A stretch of DNA of 64,000 bases from CAWBJO01 sp963789175 (GCA_963789175.1 CAWBJO010000007.1:62001-126000); one strand, 5' to 3'. Shown: positions 14,308-23,495, counted from the stretch's first letter. Notes: a model not told the origin generated them from the sequence alone. A program made the numbers and translations.

Positions 14308-15789
14308 ATGGACGTGCGCAAAGGTCAAGCACTGCGCGACATTCTCAAGGACAAGACGCTTCTCAAGAGCGCCTGCTTCATCGACGGCCAGTGGGTCGAG
14401 GGCCAGGCGACGATTGAAGTGACGAACCCGGTCAACGGCGACGTCATCAGCGGCGTGCCGCGACTTGGACGGGCCGAAACGGCGCGCGCCATCGAGGCGG
14501 CGGAGCGCGCGCACAAGGGCTGGAGCGCCGCGACGGCGCGCGAGCGAGCCAAGATCATGCGCAAGTGGAGCGAACTCATGATCGAGAACCAGGAGGATCT
14601 GGCGCAGATCATGACCGCCGAGCAGGGCAAGCCGCTCGCCGAGTCGCGCGGCGAGGTCGCCTACGGCGCGTCGTTCATCGAATTCTTCGCCGAAGAGGCG
14701 CGCCGCATCTATGGCGAGACCATTCCGTCTCCGTGGACGACGTCGCGCATCGTGGTCATCAAGCAGCCGATCGGCGTCGTGGCGGCGATCACGCCGTGGA
14801 ACTTCCCGAACGCCATGATCACCCGCAAGGCGGGACCGGCGCTGGCCGCCGGCTGCACCTTCGTCTGCAAGCCGGCCAGCGAGACGCCGCTGTCGGCGCT
14901 GGCGATCGCCGAGCTTGCCATCCGGGCCGGATTCCCGGCCGGCGTCTTCAACGTCGTGACCGGCTCGGCGAAGGAGATCGGGGCCGAGATGACGTCGAAC
15001 CCCAAGGTCCGCTGCCTGACCTTCACGGGCTCAACGGAGATCGGCAAGCAGCTCATGGCCCAATGCGCCGCGACGGTGAAGAAGGTCGGGCTCGAGCTCG
15101 GCGGCAATGCCCCGTTCATCGTGTTCGACGATGCCGACCTCGACGCGGCGGTGACGGGCGCTATCGCCTCGAAGTTCCGGAACGCCGGGCAAACCTGCGT
15201 CTGCGCCAACCGGATCCTGGTGCAGGAGGGCGTCTACGACGCCTTTGCCGCGAAACTCGCCGAGGCCATGAAGAAACTGAAAGTGGGCAACGGCGCCGAG
15301 GCCGGCACCATCATCGGCCCGCTCATCAACCCGGCCGCCGTGAGCAAGGTAAAGGAACATATCGAGGATGCGGTCGCCAAGGGCGGCAAGGTCGACGTCG
15401 GCGGCAAGCCGCATGCACTCGGCGGAAATTTCTTCGAGCCGACGCTGATCCGCAACGCGACGCCGCAAATGGCCATCGCGCGCGAGGAGACGTTCGGCCC
15501 GGTCGCGCCGCTGTTCCGCTTCAAGACGGAGGAGGAGGCCATCGCCATGGCGAACGACACCGAGTTCGGCCTAGCCTGCTACTTCTATGCGCGGGACGTC
15601 GGCCGAGTATGGCGCGTGGCGGAAGGGCTCGAATACGGCATGGTCGGCATCAATGAGGGCATCATCTCGGCGGCCGAAGCGCCGTTCGGCGGCGTGAAGG
15701 AGTCGGGGATCGGCCGTGAAGGCTCGCGCCACGGTGTCGAGGAATACGTCGAGATCAAGTACATGTTAATGGGCGGGCTCGGAAAATAG
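14308..15789 (+). CDS. gabD: Succinate-semialdehyde dehydrogenase, NAD(P)-dependent
   Basis: AAGGAGG 7 nt before ATG 14308 fixes the start; the product has 493 residues, the family length. Aldehyde dehydrogenase landmarks are present: Thr-Pro-Trp-Asn-Phe-Pro (cofactor loop), Lys-Pro-Ala-Ser-Glu-Thr-Pro, Phe-Thr-Gly-Ser-Thr-Glu-Ile-Gly, the catalytic Glu in Glu-Leu-Gly-Gly-Asn-Ala-Pro, and the catalytic Cys in Gly-Gln-Thr-Cys-Val-Cys-Ala-Asn-Arg. The Cys-x-Cys pair and the overall pattern point to GabD, which oxidises succinate semialdehyde to succinate in GABA catabolism. No gabT is next to it. It is followed directly by rpiA (23 nt), so they may be cotranscribed. Confidence 0.92.
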   Translation: MDVRKGQALRDILKDKTLLKSACFIDGQWVEGQATIEVTNPVNGDVISGVPRLGRAETARAIEAAERAHKGWSAATARERAKIMRKWSELMIENQEDLAQIMTAEQGKPLAESRGEVAYGASFIEFFAEEARRIYGETIPSPWTTSRIVVIKQPIGVVAAITPWNFPNAMITRKAGPALAAGCTFVCKPASETPLSALAIAELAIRAGFPAGVFNVVTGSAKEIGAEMTSNPKVRCLTFTGSTEIGKQLMAQCAATVKKVGLELGGNAPFIVFDDADLDAAVTGAIASKFRNAGQTCVCANRILVQEGVYDAFAAKLAEAMKKLKVGNGAEAGTIIGPLINPAAVSKVKEHIEDAVAKGGKVDVGGKPHALGGNFFEPTLIRNATPQMAIAREETFGPVAPLFRFKTEEEAIAMANDTEFGLACYFYARDVGRVWRVAEGLEYGMVGINEGIISAAEAPFGGVKESGIGREGSRHGVEEYVEIKYMLMGGLGK

Positions 15790-15812
15790 GGCGAAGCACG
15801 GTATCAAGGGGC

Positions 15813-16505
15813 ATGGGGCTTGAGAATCAGAAGAGGGCCGCGGCGCTTGCGGCCCTCGACTACGTGAAGCCGGGCATGCGCCTCGGCCTCGGCACCGGCA
15901 CGTCGGCGTCGCAGTTCGTCATCGCGCTCGGCGAACGGATGCGCACCGGGCTCGAGGTCGTCGGTGTTCCGACGTCGGCGGCGACGGAAGCCCTGGCCCG
16001 GACGCACGGCGTCGCCCTCACCACGCTAGACCGCGTTCCCCATCTCGATCTCACCGTCGACGGTGCCGACGAGATCGACGGAAGCCTCAGGCTCATCAAG
16101 GGCGGCGGCGGGGCACTGCTCCGCGAGAAGATCGTGGCGGCGGCCTCGGAGGTGATGATCGTCATCGCCGACAGCTCGAAGCGGGTCGATACGCTCGGCG
16201 CCTTTCCGCTGCCGGTGGAAATCGTGCCGTTCGGCGCCCGGGCGACGATGCGGATGATCGAGGCGGTCGCCAAGGATTGCGGCTGCGAAGGCGAGGTCCT
16301 GCTGCGCGTGAAGGAAACCGAGGCCTTCCAGACCGAGAACGGAAACCTCATCTGCGATTGCGCCTTCAACGCCATCCTCGAACCGGAGCGCCTGGCGGGC
16401 GCGCTTTCGTCGATCCCCGGCGTGGTGGAACACGGGCTGTTCATCAACCTCGCCTCGCTCGCCATCATCGGCACGCCGTCCGGCATCAAAGTGCTGGGCC
16501 GCTGA
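15813..16505 (+). CDS. rpiA: Ribose-5-phosphate isomerase A
   Basis: The 230-residue protein matches RpiA length and motifs: Gly-Leu-Gly-Thr-Gly-Thr-Ser-Ala-Ser at the phosphate loop, Val-Asp-Gly-Ala-Asp-Glu-Ile-Asp with the active-site Asp residues, and Lys-Gly-Gly-Gly-Gly-Ala-Leu-Leu-Arg-Glu-Lys with the catalytic Glu and Lys. It interconverts ribose-5-phosphate and ribulose-5-phosphate in the pentose phosphate pathway. The gene follows gabD by 23 nt and precedes gor by 4 nt, so it is in a tight run. No unusual feature was seen. Confidence 0.96.
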   Translation: MGLENQKRAAALAALDYVKPGMRLGLGTGTSASQFVIALGERMRTGLEVVGVPTSAATEALARTHGVALTTLDRVPHLDLTVDGADEIDGSLRLIKGGGGALLREKIVAAASEVMIVIADSSKRVDTLGAFPLPVEIVPFGARATMRMIEAVAKDCGCEGEVLLRVKETEAFQTENGNLICDCAFNAILEPERLAGALSSIPGVVEHGLFINLASLAIIGTPSGIKVLGR

Positions 16506-16509
16506 ATCG

Positions 16510-17874
16510 ATGAGCGCCTTCGACTACGAACTCTTCGTCATCGGCGCCGGCTCGGGCGGCGTCCGAGCCGCCCGCGCGGCGGCCAAGTACGGGGCCCGGA
16601 CGGCGGTAGCCGAGCAGGGCCGGGTCGGCGGCACCTGCGTGATCCGCGGCTGCGTGCCGAAGAAGCTCCTCGTCTACGCCAGCCGGTTCGCGGAAGAGTT
16701 CGAGGATGCGGTCGGATTCGGGTGGACGAGCGAGGGCGTGGCCTTCGACTGGCCGACGCTGATCGCCAACAAGGACATCGAGGTCGAAAGACTGAGCAAG
16801 GCGTATGTCCGCAACGTCGAGGGGGCGGGCGGCGAAGTGATCCGACAGCGCGCCGAGCTCGTCGACCGCAGCACGGTGAGACTGGCGGACGGCAGCCGGG
16901 TCACGGCGCGGACCATCCTGATCGCGACGGGCGCGCGCCCCTTCGTGCCCGATGCCCTCAAGGGATTCGAGCACGTCATCACCTCGAACGAGGCCTTCGA
17001 GCTCGAGCAGCTGCCGCGCCGCATCGTCATAGTCGGCGGTGGCTACATCGCCGTCGAGTTCGCCGGCATCTTCGCCGGCCTCGGCTGCGAGACCATCCTG
17101 CTCTATCGCGGCGACCAGATCCTGCGCGGCTTCGACGACGACATCCGCCACGGGCTCGCCGCCGAGATGGCCAAGAAGGGCGTCGAGATCCGGCTGAGGA
17201 GCGAAGTCATGGAGGTAGAGCGGTCGGGCGACGGCGTGCGGCTCACGCTTTCCGATCAAACCCGGTTCGGCGCGAACGTCGTCATGTACGCGACGGGGCG
17301 CACACCCAACACAGCAAATCTCGGACTAGCCGAAGCCGGGGTCGAGCTGACGCCGCAGGCGGCGGTCAAGGTCGACGCCTACTCGCAATCTACCATGCCG
17401 GGCATCTATGCGGTCGGCGACGTCACCAACCGCATCAACCTGACGCCGGTCGCCGTCCGCGAGGGCCAGGCGTTCGCCGACACGGTTTTCGGCGGGCGCC
17501 CTACGGCGGTCGACTACACGAATGTGCCGTCGGCGGTCTTCTCCCAGCCGGAGATCGGCACCGTCGGCCTGACGGAGCGCATGGCGCGCGACAAGCACAA
17601 GCGCATCGACGTCTACAAGCAGTCGTTCCGCCCCATGAAGCATACACTGTCGGGGCGCGACGAGCGCATGCTCATGAAGCTCGTCGTCGACGGCGACAGC
17701 GGACGGGTCCTGGGATGCCACATCATGGGTTCGGGAGCGAGCGAGATGGCGCAGCTCCTCGCCATCTCCCTCAAGCTCGGGGCCACCAAGGCCGATTTCG
17801 ACGCGACGATGGCGCTTCACCCGACGGCGGCCGAAGAACTGGTAACCATGCGCGACAAATGGACCGGCAACTAG
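16510..17874 (+). CDS. gor: Glutathione-disulfide reductase
   Basis: 454 residues. FAD-binding Gly-Ala-Gly-Ser-Gly-Gly near residue 13; redox motif Gly-Gly-Thr-Cys-Val-Ile-Arg-Gly-Cys-Val-Pro-Lys-Lys; NADPH-binding Gly-Gly-Gly-Tyr-Ile-Ala-Val-Glu-Phe-Ala; the Ala-Thr-Gly-Arg motif; Val-Gly-Asp-Val-Thr FAD motif; and the C-terminal His-Pro-Thr-Ala-Ala-Glu-Glu dyad. The Arg-Gly-Cys version of the redox box is the Gor/trypanothione reductase type rather than dihydrolipoamide dehydrogenase. It keeps cytosolic glutathione reduced. It starts 4 nt after rpiA, so coexpression is likely. Confidence 0.94.
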   Translation: MSAFDYELFVIGAGSGGVRAARAAAKYGARTAVAEQGRVGGTCVIRGCVPKKLLVYASRFAEEFEDAVGFGWTSEGVAFDWPTLIANKDIEVERLSKAYVRNVEGAGGEVIRQRAELVDRSTVRLADGSRVTARTILIATGARPFVPDALKGFEHVITSNEAFELEQLPRRIVIVGGGYIAVEFAGIFAGLGCETILLYRGDQILRGFDDDIRHGLAAEMAKKGVEIRLRSEVMEVERSGDGVRLTLSDQTRFGANVVMYATGRTPNTANLGLAEAGVELTPQAAVKVDAYSQSTMPGIYAVGDVTNRINLTPVAVREGQAFADTVFGGRPTAVDYTNVPSAVFSQPEIGTVGLTERMARDKHKRIDVYKQSFRPMKHTLSGRDERMLMKLVVDGDSGRVLGCHIMGSGASEMAQLLAISLKLGATKADFDATMALHPTAAEELVTMRDKWTGN

Positions 17875-17908
17875 GCGCGCAGCACAGGCTCGCGCCGCCG
17901 CGGTTTCT

Positions 17909-17936
17909 GGAATAAGTTCGTCCGGCCGACCGTATA
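17909..17936 (+). promoter_or_regulatory. Candidate ECF-type autoregulated promoter
   Basis: GGAATA at 17909-17914 and CGTATA at 17931-17936 are 16 nt apart and end about 20 nt before the sigma gene start. GGAA-type -35 and CGT-type -10 elements with this spacing are usual for ECF sigma factors that activate their own gene. The assignment is inferred. Confidence 0.45.
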
Positions 17937-17956
17937 GCAGTGGGACCAGTGTCGAG

Positions 17957-18466
17957 ATGGATTACCGCAAAGAGGTGGCAGGCCACGTCCCGCATCTGCG
18001 CCGCTTTGCGCGGGCGCTGTCGGGCGATGCCGCGCTGGCGGACGATCTCGTGCAGGACTGCGTCGAGCGGGCGCTGCGCAAGCAGCACCTCTTCGATGAA
18101 ACGCGGAATCTGAAGACATGGCTGTTCACGATCCTCAGGAACCTGTTCGTGAGCGGCCTCAGGCGGAAGACTGGCGAGATGGCGACGAAGAACGTCGACG
18201 ACCTCGTCGCGGGTGAGGACGCGACGCTGCCCGAACAAGAGCAGGGACTTGCGGTTGCCGAGATCGGGCAGGCGCTCGACCGGCTGCCGGCCGCGCATCG
18301 GGAAGTGGTGCTGCTGGTGGCACTCGAGGACATGAGCTACCGCGAGGTGGCCGAGATCACCGGCGTGCCGATCGGCACGGTGATGTCGCGCCTGTCGCGG
18401 GCCCGAGCATCGTTGCGGACCATGCTGAAGGATGACGGTCAGGCAGGCCTGAGGCGCGTGAAATGA
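17957..18466 (+). CDS. ECF RNA polymerase sigma factor
   Basis: The 169-residue protein has sigma region 2 (about 10-75) with the Asp-Asp-Leu-Val-Gln-Asp-Cys-Val-Glu-Arg-Ala-Leu core-binding helix and Trp-Leu-Phe-Thr-Ile-Leu-Arg-Asn in 2.4, and region 4 (about 112-165) with Leu-Pro-Ala-Ala-His-Arg-Glu-Val-Val-Leu-Leu and a Gly-Val-Pro-Ile-Gly-Thr-Val-Met-Ser-Arg-Leu-Ser-Arg-Ala-Arg recognition helix. Region 3 is absent, as in ECF factors. It directs transcription of a regulon that cannot be defined here. The last bases overlap the anti-sigma gene by 4 nt. Confidence 0.94.
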   Translation: MDYRKEVAGHVPHLRRFARALSGDAALADDLVQDCVERALRKQHLFDETRNLKTWLFTILRNLFVSGLRRKTGEMATKNVDDLVAGEDATLPEQEQGLAVAEIGQALDRLPAAHREVVLLVALEDMSYREVAEITGVPIGTVMSRLSRARASLRTMLKDDGQAGLRRVK

Positions 18467-19230
18467 ACGGCAGCAACGCAAAGAACAACTGGATGCTGCA
18501 CGCTTATGCCGACGGCGAGCTCGCGCCCGCCGACCGCTCCCTGCTGGAGCGCGACATCGCGGCGGATGCGGAGGCGCGCGCCGAGGTCGAAGCGTGGCGG
18601 CGGCAGAAGGAGGCTCTGAAGACGTCGTTCGCGCAGGTCCTGACCGAGGAGATCCCCCCTGCCATCCGGGCGGCACTGCGCTACCCCGGCGCCGGCCGGC
18701 GGAACGCCTGGTACCTGGCCGGCGCAGCGGTCGTGGTCGTCGCCGGCGTCGCCGCCTATTTCGCATCGACGCAAATGTTCACGGCGCGGTCGGCAGGCGA
18801 GGAGATCGCCGCCAACGCGCTGTCGGCGCACCGGGTCTACGCGGCCGAAATCCGCCACGCCGTCGAAGTCGGCGCCAACGAAAAGGACCATCTGGTTACG
18901 TGGCTGTCGAAACGGGTGGGGCACAAGCTCACCCCTCCCGACCTGTCGGGGCGCGGTTTCGAGCTGATCGGCGGTCGTCTCCTCCATGAAGACGGATTTC
19001 CGGCCGCCCAGTTCATGTACGAGGACGGGAGCAAGCGCAGGCTGACCATTTACGTGGCGAACAACCCGACGCGGCGCGAAACCGCCTTCCGGATCAACGA
19101 ACAGGCGGATTACACGACCTGCTACTGGCTGGACGGTCCGTCGGGGTATGCCGTCGCCGCCGAGCTTCCGGCCAGCGAGATGCTGCCCATCGCCCGAACC
19201 GTCTACGAGACGATGGCCGGCGCGGAGTGA
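18463..19230 (+). CDS. Membrane anti-sigma factor for the adjacent ECF sigma
   Basis: 255 residues, overlapping the sigma gene by ATGA. The N-terminal cytoplasmic part (1-70) has the Leu-His-Ala-Tyr-Ala-Asp-Gly-Glu-Leu motif of anti-sigma factors but no His-x3-Cys-x2-Cys zinc site, so it is not the ZAS type. One membrane helix (about 83-103) follows, then a large periplasmic domain of about 150 residues with a single Cys (Thr-Thr-Cys-Tyr-Trp-Leu). It should hold the sigma factor inactive until an envelope signal arrives. The length and organisation match predicted transmembrane anti-sigma factors of the COG5662 kind. Confidence 0.87.
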   Translation: MNGSNAKNNWMLHAYADGELAPADRSLLERDIAADAEARAEVEAWRRQKEALKTSFAQVLTEEIPPAIRAALRYPGAGRRNAWYLAGAAVVVVAGVAAYFASTQMFTARSAGEEIAANALSAHRVYAAEIRHAVEVGANEKDHLVTWLSKRVGHKLTPPDLSGRGFELIGGRLLHEDGFPAAQFMYEDGSKRRLTIYVANNPTRRETAFRINEQADYTTCYWLDGPSGYAVAAELPASEMLPIARTVYETMAGAE

Positions 19231-19255
19231 GCGCAAGCGGGGAGCTTGCGCGATT
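19231..19255 (+). terminator. Probable terminator after the sigma / anti-sigma pair
   Basis: Perfect 8-bp inverted repeat 19231-19238 / 19244-19251, 5-nt loop, followed by GATTT. It starts directly after the anti-sigma stop codon. A weak T-run follows. Confidence 0.5.
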
Positions 19256-19337
19256 TAAGGCGTTTGCCGCCCTTTATTCCCCCGGCGATCGCTGTTAGAA
19301 ACCGCCGCAACACGAATGCGGACATGCTGAGCCTGAA

Positions 19338-22250
19338 ATGAACGACGTACGACCGGCCACGGGGAGCCGCGACTATCGCGAGACGCTGTTCCTGCCCAAG
19401 ACCGATTTTCCAATGAAAGCCGGCCTGCCGCAAAAGGAACCGCAGTTCCTCAAGCGCTGGCAGGACATGAACCTCTATCACCGGCTGCGCGCGACGTCGC
19501 AGGGGCGGGAGAAGTTCATTCTCCATGACGGGCCGCCCTATGCGAACGGCCACATCCACATCGGCACGGCGCTCAACAAGATCCTGAAGGATTTCGTCGT
19601 CCGGTCGCGGCAGATGCTCGGCTTCGATGCCGCCTACGTGCCCGGCTGGGATTGTCACGGCCTGCCGATCGAATGGAAGATCGAGGAGGAATATCGAGCC
19701 AAGGGCAAGAACAAGGACGCCGTACCGATCAATGAGTTCCGCCGCGAATGCCGGACCTTCGCGGAGCATTGGAAGGGCGTGCAGTCGGAAGAGTTCCAGC
19801 GTCTCGGCGTCGTCGGCGACTGGAGCAATCCATATTCGACCATGACCTTTGCCGCCGAGGCTCACATCGCCAACGAGCTCATGAAGTTCGCGCGCAGCGG
19901 CCAGCTCTATCGGGGCTCCAAGCCTGTCATGTGGTCGGTGGTCGAGAGGACGGCGCTGGCGGAAGCGGAGGTCGAATACCAGGACTACACGTCCGACCAG
20001 ATCTGGGTGAAGTTCCCGGTCGTCTCCGGGCTCGACGGGCGGGACGCGGCAATCGTCATCTGGACCACGACGCCATGGACGATCCCCGGCAATCGGGCGA
20101 TCGCCTATTCGCCGAAGATTTCCTACGGCCTCTACGAGGTAACCGCGGCGCCTGCGGACAACTGGGCGAAACGCGGCGACAAGCTCATTCTCGCCGACCC
20201 GCTCGCCGCTTCCGTCATGCAGCAGGCGCGCGTCGAGACATTCTCCCGTCTTGCCGACGTCGAGCCGAAGCGCTTCACCGCCGCCCATCCGTTGCGTTCG
20301 CTCGGCTACGGGTTCGACGTGCCGCTGCTCGAAGGCGAACATGTCAGCGACGATGCCGGCACGGGTTTCGTCCACACCGCGCCTGGGCACGGCGCCGACG
20401 ACTTCACCATCTGGGAAGCGAGCGCCGCGGCGCTCAAGGCGAAGGGCATCGATACCCGCATTCCGTTCACGGTCGATGCCGGCGGGTTCTTCACTCCCGA
20501 GGCACCGGGCTTCACCGGTCGGAGGGTCCTCACGGAAAAGGGCGACAAGGGCGACGCCAACGAGGCCGTCGTCACGGCGCTGGTCGAGGCGGGCGCGCTC
20601 GTGGCGCGCGGCCGGCTGAAACATCAGTATCCGCACTCGTGGCGATCCAAGAAGCCCATCATCTTCCGCAACACCCCGCAGTGGTTCATCTCCATGGGTG
20701 ATGGGAGCTCCGGCGGCCTGCGCGAAAGGGCGCTGAAGGCGATCAAGGAAACGACCTGGGTTCCGCCGGCGGGACAGAACCGCCTCGAGGGAATGATCCT
20801 GAACCGGCCCGACTGGGTCATCTCGCGCCAGCGCGCCTGGGGCGTGCCGATTACCCTCTTCGTCAACAAATCGAGCGGCGAGTTGCTCGCCGACGACACC
20901 GTGAATGCCCGCATCGTCGACATCTTCACCAAGGAGGGGGCGGACGCCTGGTTCGAGGACGGCGCCCGCGAACGCTTCCTGGCGGGATCGGTCGCCGACC
21001 CGGCGGAGTGGGAGCAGGTGAACGACATCCTCGATGTCTGGTTCGAGTCGGGATCGACGCATGCGTTCGTGCTCGAGCAGCGCGGCGACCTGCGGTGGCC
21101 GGCCGACGTCTATCTCGAAGGTTCGGACCAGCATCGCGGCTGGTTCCACTCGTCGCTGCTCGAATCGTGCGGCACCCGCGGGCGGGCGCCGTACGGGACC
21201 GTCGTCACCCATGGGTTCACGATGGCCGAAGACGGCCGCAAGATGTCGAAGTCGCTCGGCAACCAGGTCCTCCCGCAGGACGTCATCCGCGAGTCGGGCG
21301 CCGATATCCTACGGCTCTGGGTGGCGTCGACCGACTACTGGGACGACCAGCGCATCGGCCCGGAGATCCTGAAGTCGAACATCGAATCCTATCGCAAGCT
21401 GCGCAACACCTTGCGCTACATCCTGGGCGCCCTCGACGGTTTTCAGGACATCGAACGGATTGCACATGCCCGCATGCCGGAGCTCGAACGCTTCATCCTG
21501 CACAAGCTCGATGAACTTCATCAAACGGTCGAGCAGGGCTACCGCGAGTACGACTTCAAGCGCGTGTTCGCCGCGATCCTCAACTTCATGAACGTCGACC
21601 TGTCGGCGTTCTACCTCGATATCCGCAAGGACTCGCTATATTGCGATCCGCTGTCGTCCGACCGGCGGCGGGCCTGCCGCACCGTGATCGACCAGCTGTT
21701 CCACTGCCTGACGACGTGGCTCGCTCCGCTCCTCTGCTTCACGACCGAAGAGGTATGGCTGGCGCGCTTTCCGGGCGAGGAGAGCTCGGTTCACATGGTG
21801 CCGTTCGCAGTGCCGCCGGGTGAATGGCGCGACGACGGACTCGCGGCGAAATGGGAGCGCATCCGCGAGGTGCGGCGAGTAGTGACCGGAGCGCTCGAGA
21901 TCGAGCGGCAGGAGAAGAAGTCGATCGGTTCGTCGCTCGAAGCGGCGCCCGTCGTTCACGTCTCCGATCCCGAGCTTCACGCCGCGGTGAGCGGCACAGA
22001 CCTCGCCGAAATCTGCATCACGAGCGCGGCGACCCTCAAATCGGAAGAGGGGCCGGAGGGAGCCTTCCGCCTTGCCGACCTCAAGGGCGTCGCCGTGACC
22101 AGTCGGCTTGCCGAGGGACGCAAGTGCGCCCGGTCTTGGAAGATCACTCCCGACGTCGGGAGCGATCCGGAGTTTCCCGACATCACGCCCCGCGATGCGG
22201 AGGCGGTCCGCGAGTGGGAACGCCGGGCGGGGCGACGTCCGCTCGGATGA
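19338..22250 (+). CDS. ileS: Isoleucine-tRNA ligase
   Basis: 970 residues, normal for bacterial IleRS. The class I signature Pro-Tyr-Ala-Asn-Gly-His-Ile-His-Ile-Gly is near residue 61-70 and the Lys-Met-Ser-Lys-Ser loop near 636, with an editing domain between (Thr-Thr-Thr-Pro-Trp-Thr-Ile-Pro). A Gly-Trp-Asp-Cys-His-Gly-Leu-Pro-Ile-Glu segment specific for Ile/Val enzymes follows the first motif. The C-terminus is adapted for tRNA contacts. It charges tRNA-Ile. The stop overlaps lspA by 4 nt (ATGA). No defects. Confidence 0.97.
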   Translation: MNDVRPATGSRDYRETLFLPKTDFPMKAGLPQKEPQFLKRWQDMNLYHRLRATSQGREKFILHDGPPYANGHIHIGTALNKILKDFVVRSRQMLGFDAAYVPGWDCHGLPIEWKIEEEYRAKGKNKDAVPINEFRRECRTFAEHWKGVQSEEFQRLGVVGDWSNPYSTMTFAAEAHIANELMKFARSGQLYRGSKPVMWSVVERTALAEAEVEYQDYTSDQIWVKFPVVSGLDGRDAAIVIWTTTPWTIPGNRAIAYSPKISYGLYEVTAAPADNWAKRGDKLILADPLAASVMQQARVETFSRLADVEPKRFTAAHPLRSLGYGFDVPLLEGEHVSDDAGTGFVHTAPGHGADDFTIWEASAAALKAKGIDTRIPFTVDAGGFFTPEAPGFTGRRVLTEKGDKGDANEAVVTALVEAGALVARGRLKHQYPHSWRSKKPIIFRNTPQWFISMGDGSSGGLRERALKAIKETTWVPPAGQNRLEGMILNRPDWVISRQRAWGVPITLFVNKSSGELLADDTVNARIVDIFTKEGADAWFEDGARERFLAGSVADPAEWEQVNDILDVWFESGSTHAFVLEQRGDLRWPADVYLEGSDQHRGWFHSSLLESCGTRGRAPYGTVVTHGFTMAEDGRKMSKSLGNQVLPQDVIRESGADILRLWVASTDYWDDQRIGPEILKSNIESYRKLRNTLRYILGALDGFQDIERIAHARMPELERFILHKLDELHQTVEQGYREYDFKRVFAAILNFMNVDLSAFYLDIRKDSLYCDPLSSDRRRACRTVIDQLFHCLTTWLAPLLCFTTEEVWLARFPGEESSVHMVPFAVPPGEWRDDGLAAKWERIREVRRVVTGALEIERQEKKSIGSSLEAAPVVHVSDPELHAAVSGTDLAEICITSAATLKSEEGPEGAFRLADLKGVAVTSRLAEGRKCARSWKITPDVGSDPEFPDITPRDAEAVREWERRAGRRPLG

Positions 22251-22759
22251 CCGGCTGGCTCAAACGTCACACCTGGGGGTCGCACTCCGCCCTCGGATTT
22301 TCGCTGGCGGTTCTCGTCTTCGCCGCCGACCGAGCATTCAAGTGGTGGATGCTGGACGTCCTCGACATTGCGCGCACCCAGCCGATCAGGCTCAGTTCGT
22401 TCCTGAGCCTGGTGCTGGCGTGGAACACGGGCGTCAGCTACGGGTGGTTCGCGCAAGACACGGTCGGCGGACAGATCGTGTTTGCGGCGATCGGACTCGC
22501 CGCCAGTCTCGGACTATGGGCGTGGCTGGCGCGCACGACGCACCCGCTCACCGCCGCCAGCATCGGCCTGATCATCGGCGGGGCGCTCGGCAATGCGCTC
22601 GACCGCGTCATCTATCATTCGGTCGCCGACTTCTTCCTTCTTCATGCGTTCGGATACTCCTGGTACGTGTTCAATCTGGCCGATATCGCCATCGTTGCCG
22701 GTGTTGCGCTTCTGATATATGAATCGATTGGAGAAAATCGCCAGAAAGCGCGAATATAG
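22247..22759 (+). CDS. lspA: Lipoprotein signal peptidase (signal peptidase II)
   Basis: The ATG at 22247 overlaps the ileS stop. The 170-residue protein has four membrane helices. The two catalytic aspartates lie in Gly-Asn-Ala-Leu-Asp-Arg and Phe-Asn-Leu-Ala-Asp-Ile-Ala, and the substrate-binding Trp-Asn-Thr-Gly-Val-Ser-Tyr-Gly segment is present. It cleaves the signal peptide of prolipoproteins after lipid attachment, in the inner membrane. The ileS-lspA order is common in proteobacteria. The next gene encodes a lipoprotein that would be a substrate. Confidence 0.96.
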   Translation: MTGWLKRHTWGSHSALGFSLAVLVFAADRAFKWWMLDVLDIARTQPIRLSSFLSLVLAWNTGVSYGWFAQDTVGGQIVFAAIGLAASLGLWAWLARTTHPLTAASIGLIIGGALGNALDRVIYHSVADFFLLHAFGYSWYVFNLADIAIVAGVALLIYESIGENRQKARI

Positions 22760-22826
22760 GCACGCTTTCGCCGTATTGAGTCGGCAGTTTTTCGAGCAAT
22801 TTCTGGACATTGAGGACGGATCCGGC

Positions 22827-23411
22827 ATGAGAACTACCCTTGCCTTTACGGCAGTCGCTCTATCGATCGCCCTCGGCGGGTGCGGCGAATCACGCTTCCT
22901 GAAATCGATGGGCATGGGCAAGACCGCCCCCGACGAGTCTCAGGTCACGCGGAACCAGCAACTCGCCTTGCCGCCGGACCTCCAGCTTCCTGCGCCGAGC
23001 AGCGCGCCCGAGCAGAGCCCTCAGGTAGCAACGGCGCCGGCAAGCCCGCCGCCGCTTCCCGACACGATCGCGTCGAGCGGCACCCAAGTCGCTGCCGGCG
23101 AACCGGCAGCCGGGCAACTCTCCACCAATCCCGACCAACCGGTCGACAATATCCAAACCGCGTCGATCGATCCCAAGGCTACCTCGAACGCGTCGGTGCA
23201 GGCGGGCCAGAAGGCGGACCTCTCCGGCGAGAAGCACAAGCAGGACGCCTTTCAGAAGTACGGCATCTCGAAGACCAAGCCCGACGGCACGGCCAAATCG
23301 CAGGTCGAACTCGACAAGGAGCTGCTCGAGGCCATCCGCGTCGAGAAGCGCAAGGGCAACCCGAGCTACGGGACGGTCTTCAACATCCGCAACATCTTCA
23401 CGGGCAACTAG
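22827..23411 (+). CDS. DUF3035-type lipoprotein
   Basis: The start at ATG 22827 has GAGGA about 10 nt upstream; an earlier in-frame start at 22719 would overlap lspA and spoil the signal peptide. The 194-residue protein begins with a lipoprotein signal (Leu-Gly-Gly-Cys at about 16-19). It then has the Lys-x-Ala-Pro-Asp-Glu and Leu-Pro-Pro-Asp-Leu-Gln-Leu-Pro pattern of DUF3035, a Pro/Ala/Ser/Gln-rich linker, and a more ordered C-terminal part rich in Lys and Asp. Likely attached to the outer or inner membrane. Function unknown; conserved next to lspA and M16 peptidases in many alphaproteobacteria. Confidence 0.85.
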   Translation: MRTTLAFTAVALSIALGGCGESRFLKSMGMGKTAPDESQVTRNQQLALPPDLQLPAPSSAPEQSPQVATAPASPPPLPDTIASSGTQVAAGEPAAGQLSTNPDQPVDNIQTASIDPKATSNASVQAGQKADLSGEKHKQDAFQKYGISKTKPDGTAKSQVELDKELLEAIRVEKRKGNPSYGTVFNIRNIFTGN

Positions 23412-23495
23412 CCGCCAGACGTCGAACAATTGAGTGGACGATGCAGCACGCGTCGTCCATGTCTTGGCAGGCAATCGCAAGCCTGAGGATGCGTC

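Noticed and set aside
19203..21212. 669-codon open frame on the minus strand opposite ileS
   Set aside because: It is antisense to a strongly supported ileS gene, and its composition (Arg, Glu, Asp, Leu-rich, no motifs) is what GC-rich third-position bias gives. Similar antisense frames lie opposite the GGDEF-EAL gene (7531-9312), the ABC exporter (57686-59500) and cimA/cysS (50964-53990).
22719..22826. Longer start for the DUF3035 lipoprotein
   Set aside because: It overlaps lspA and would place 36 charged residues before the lipoprotein signal. ATG 22827 fits better.
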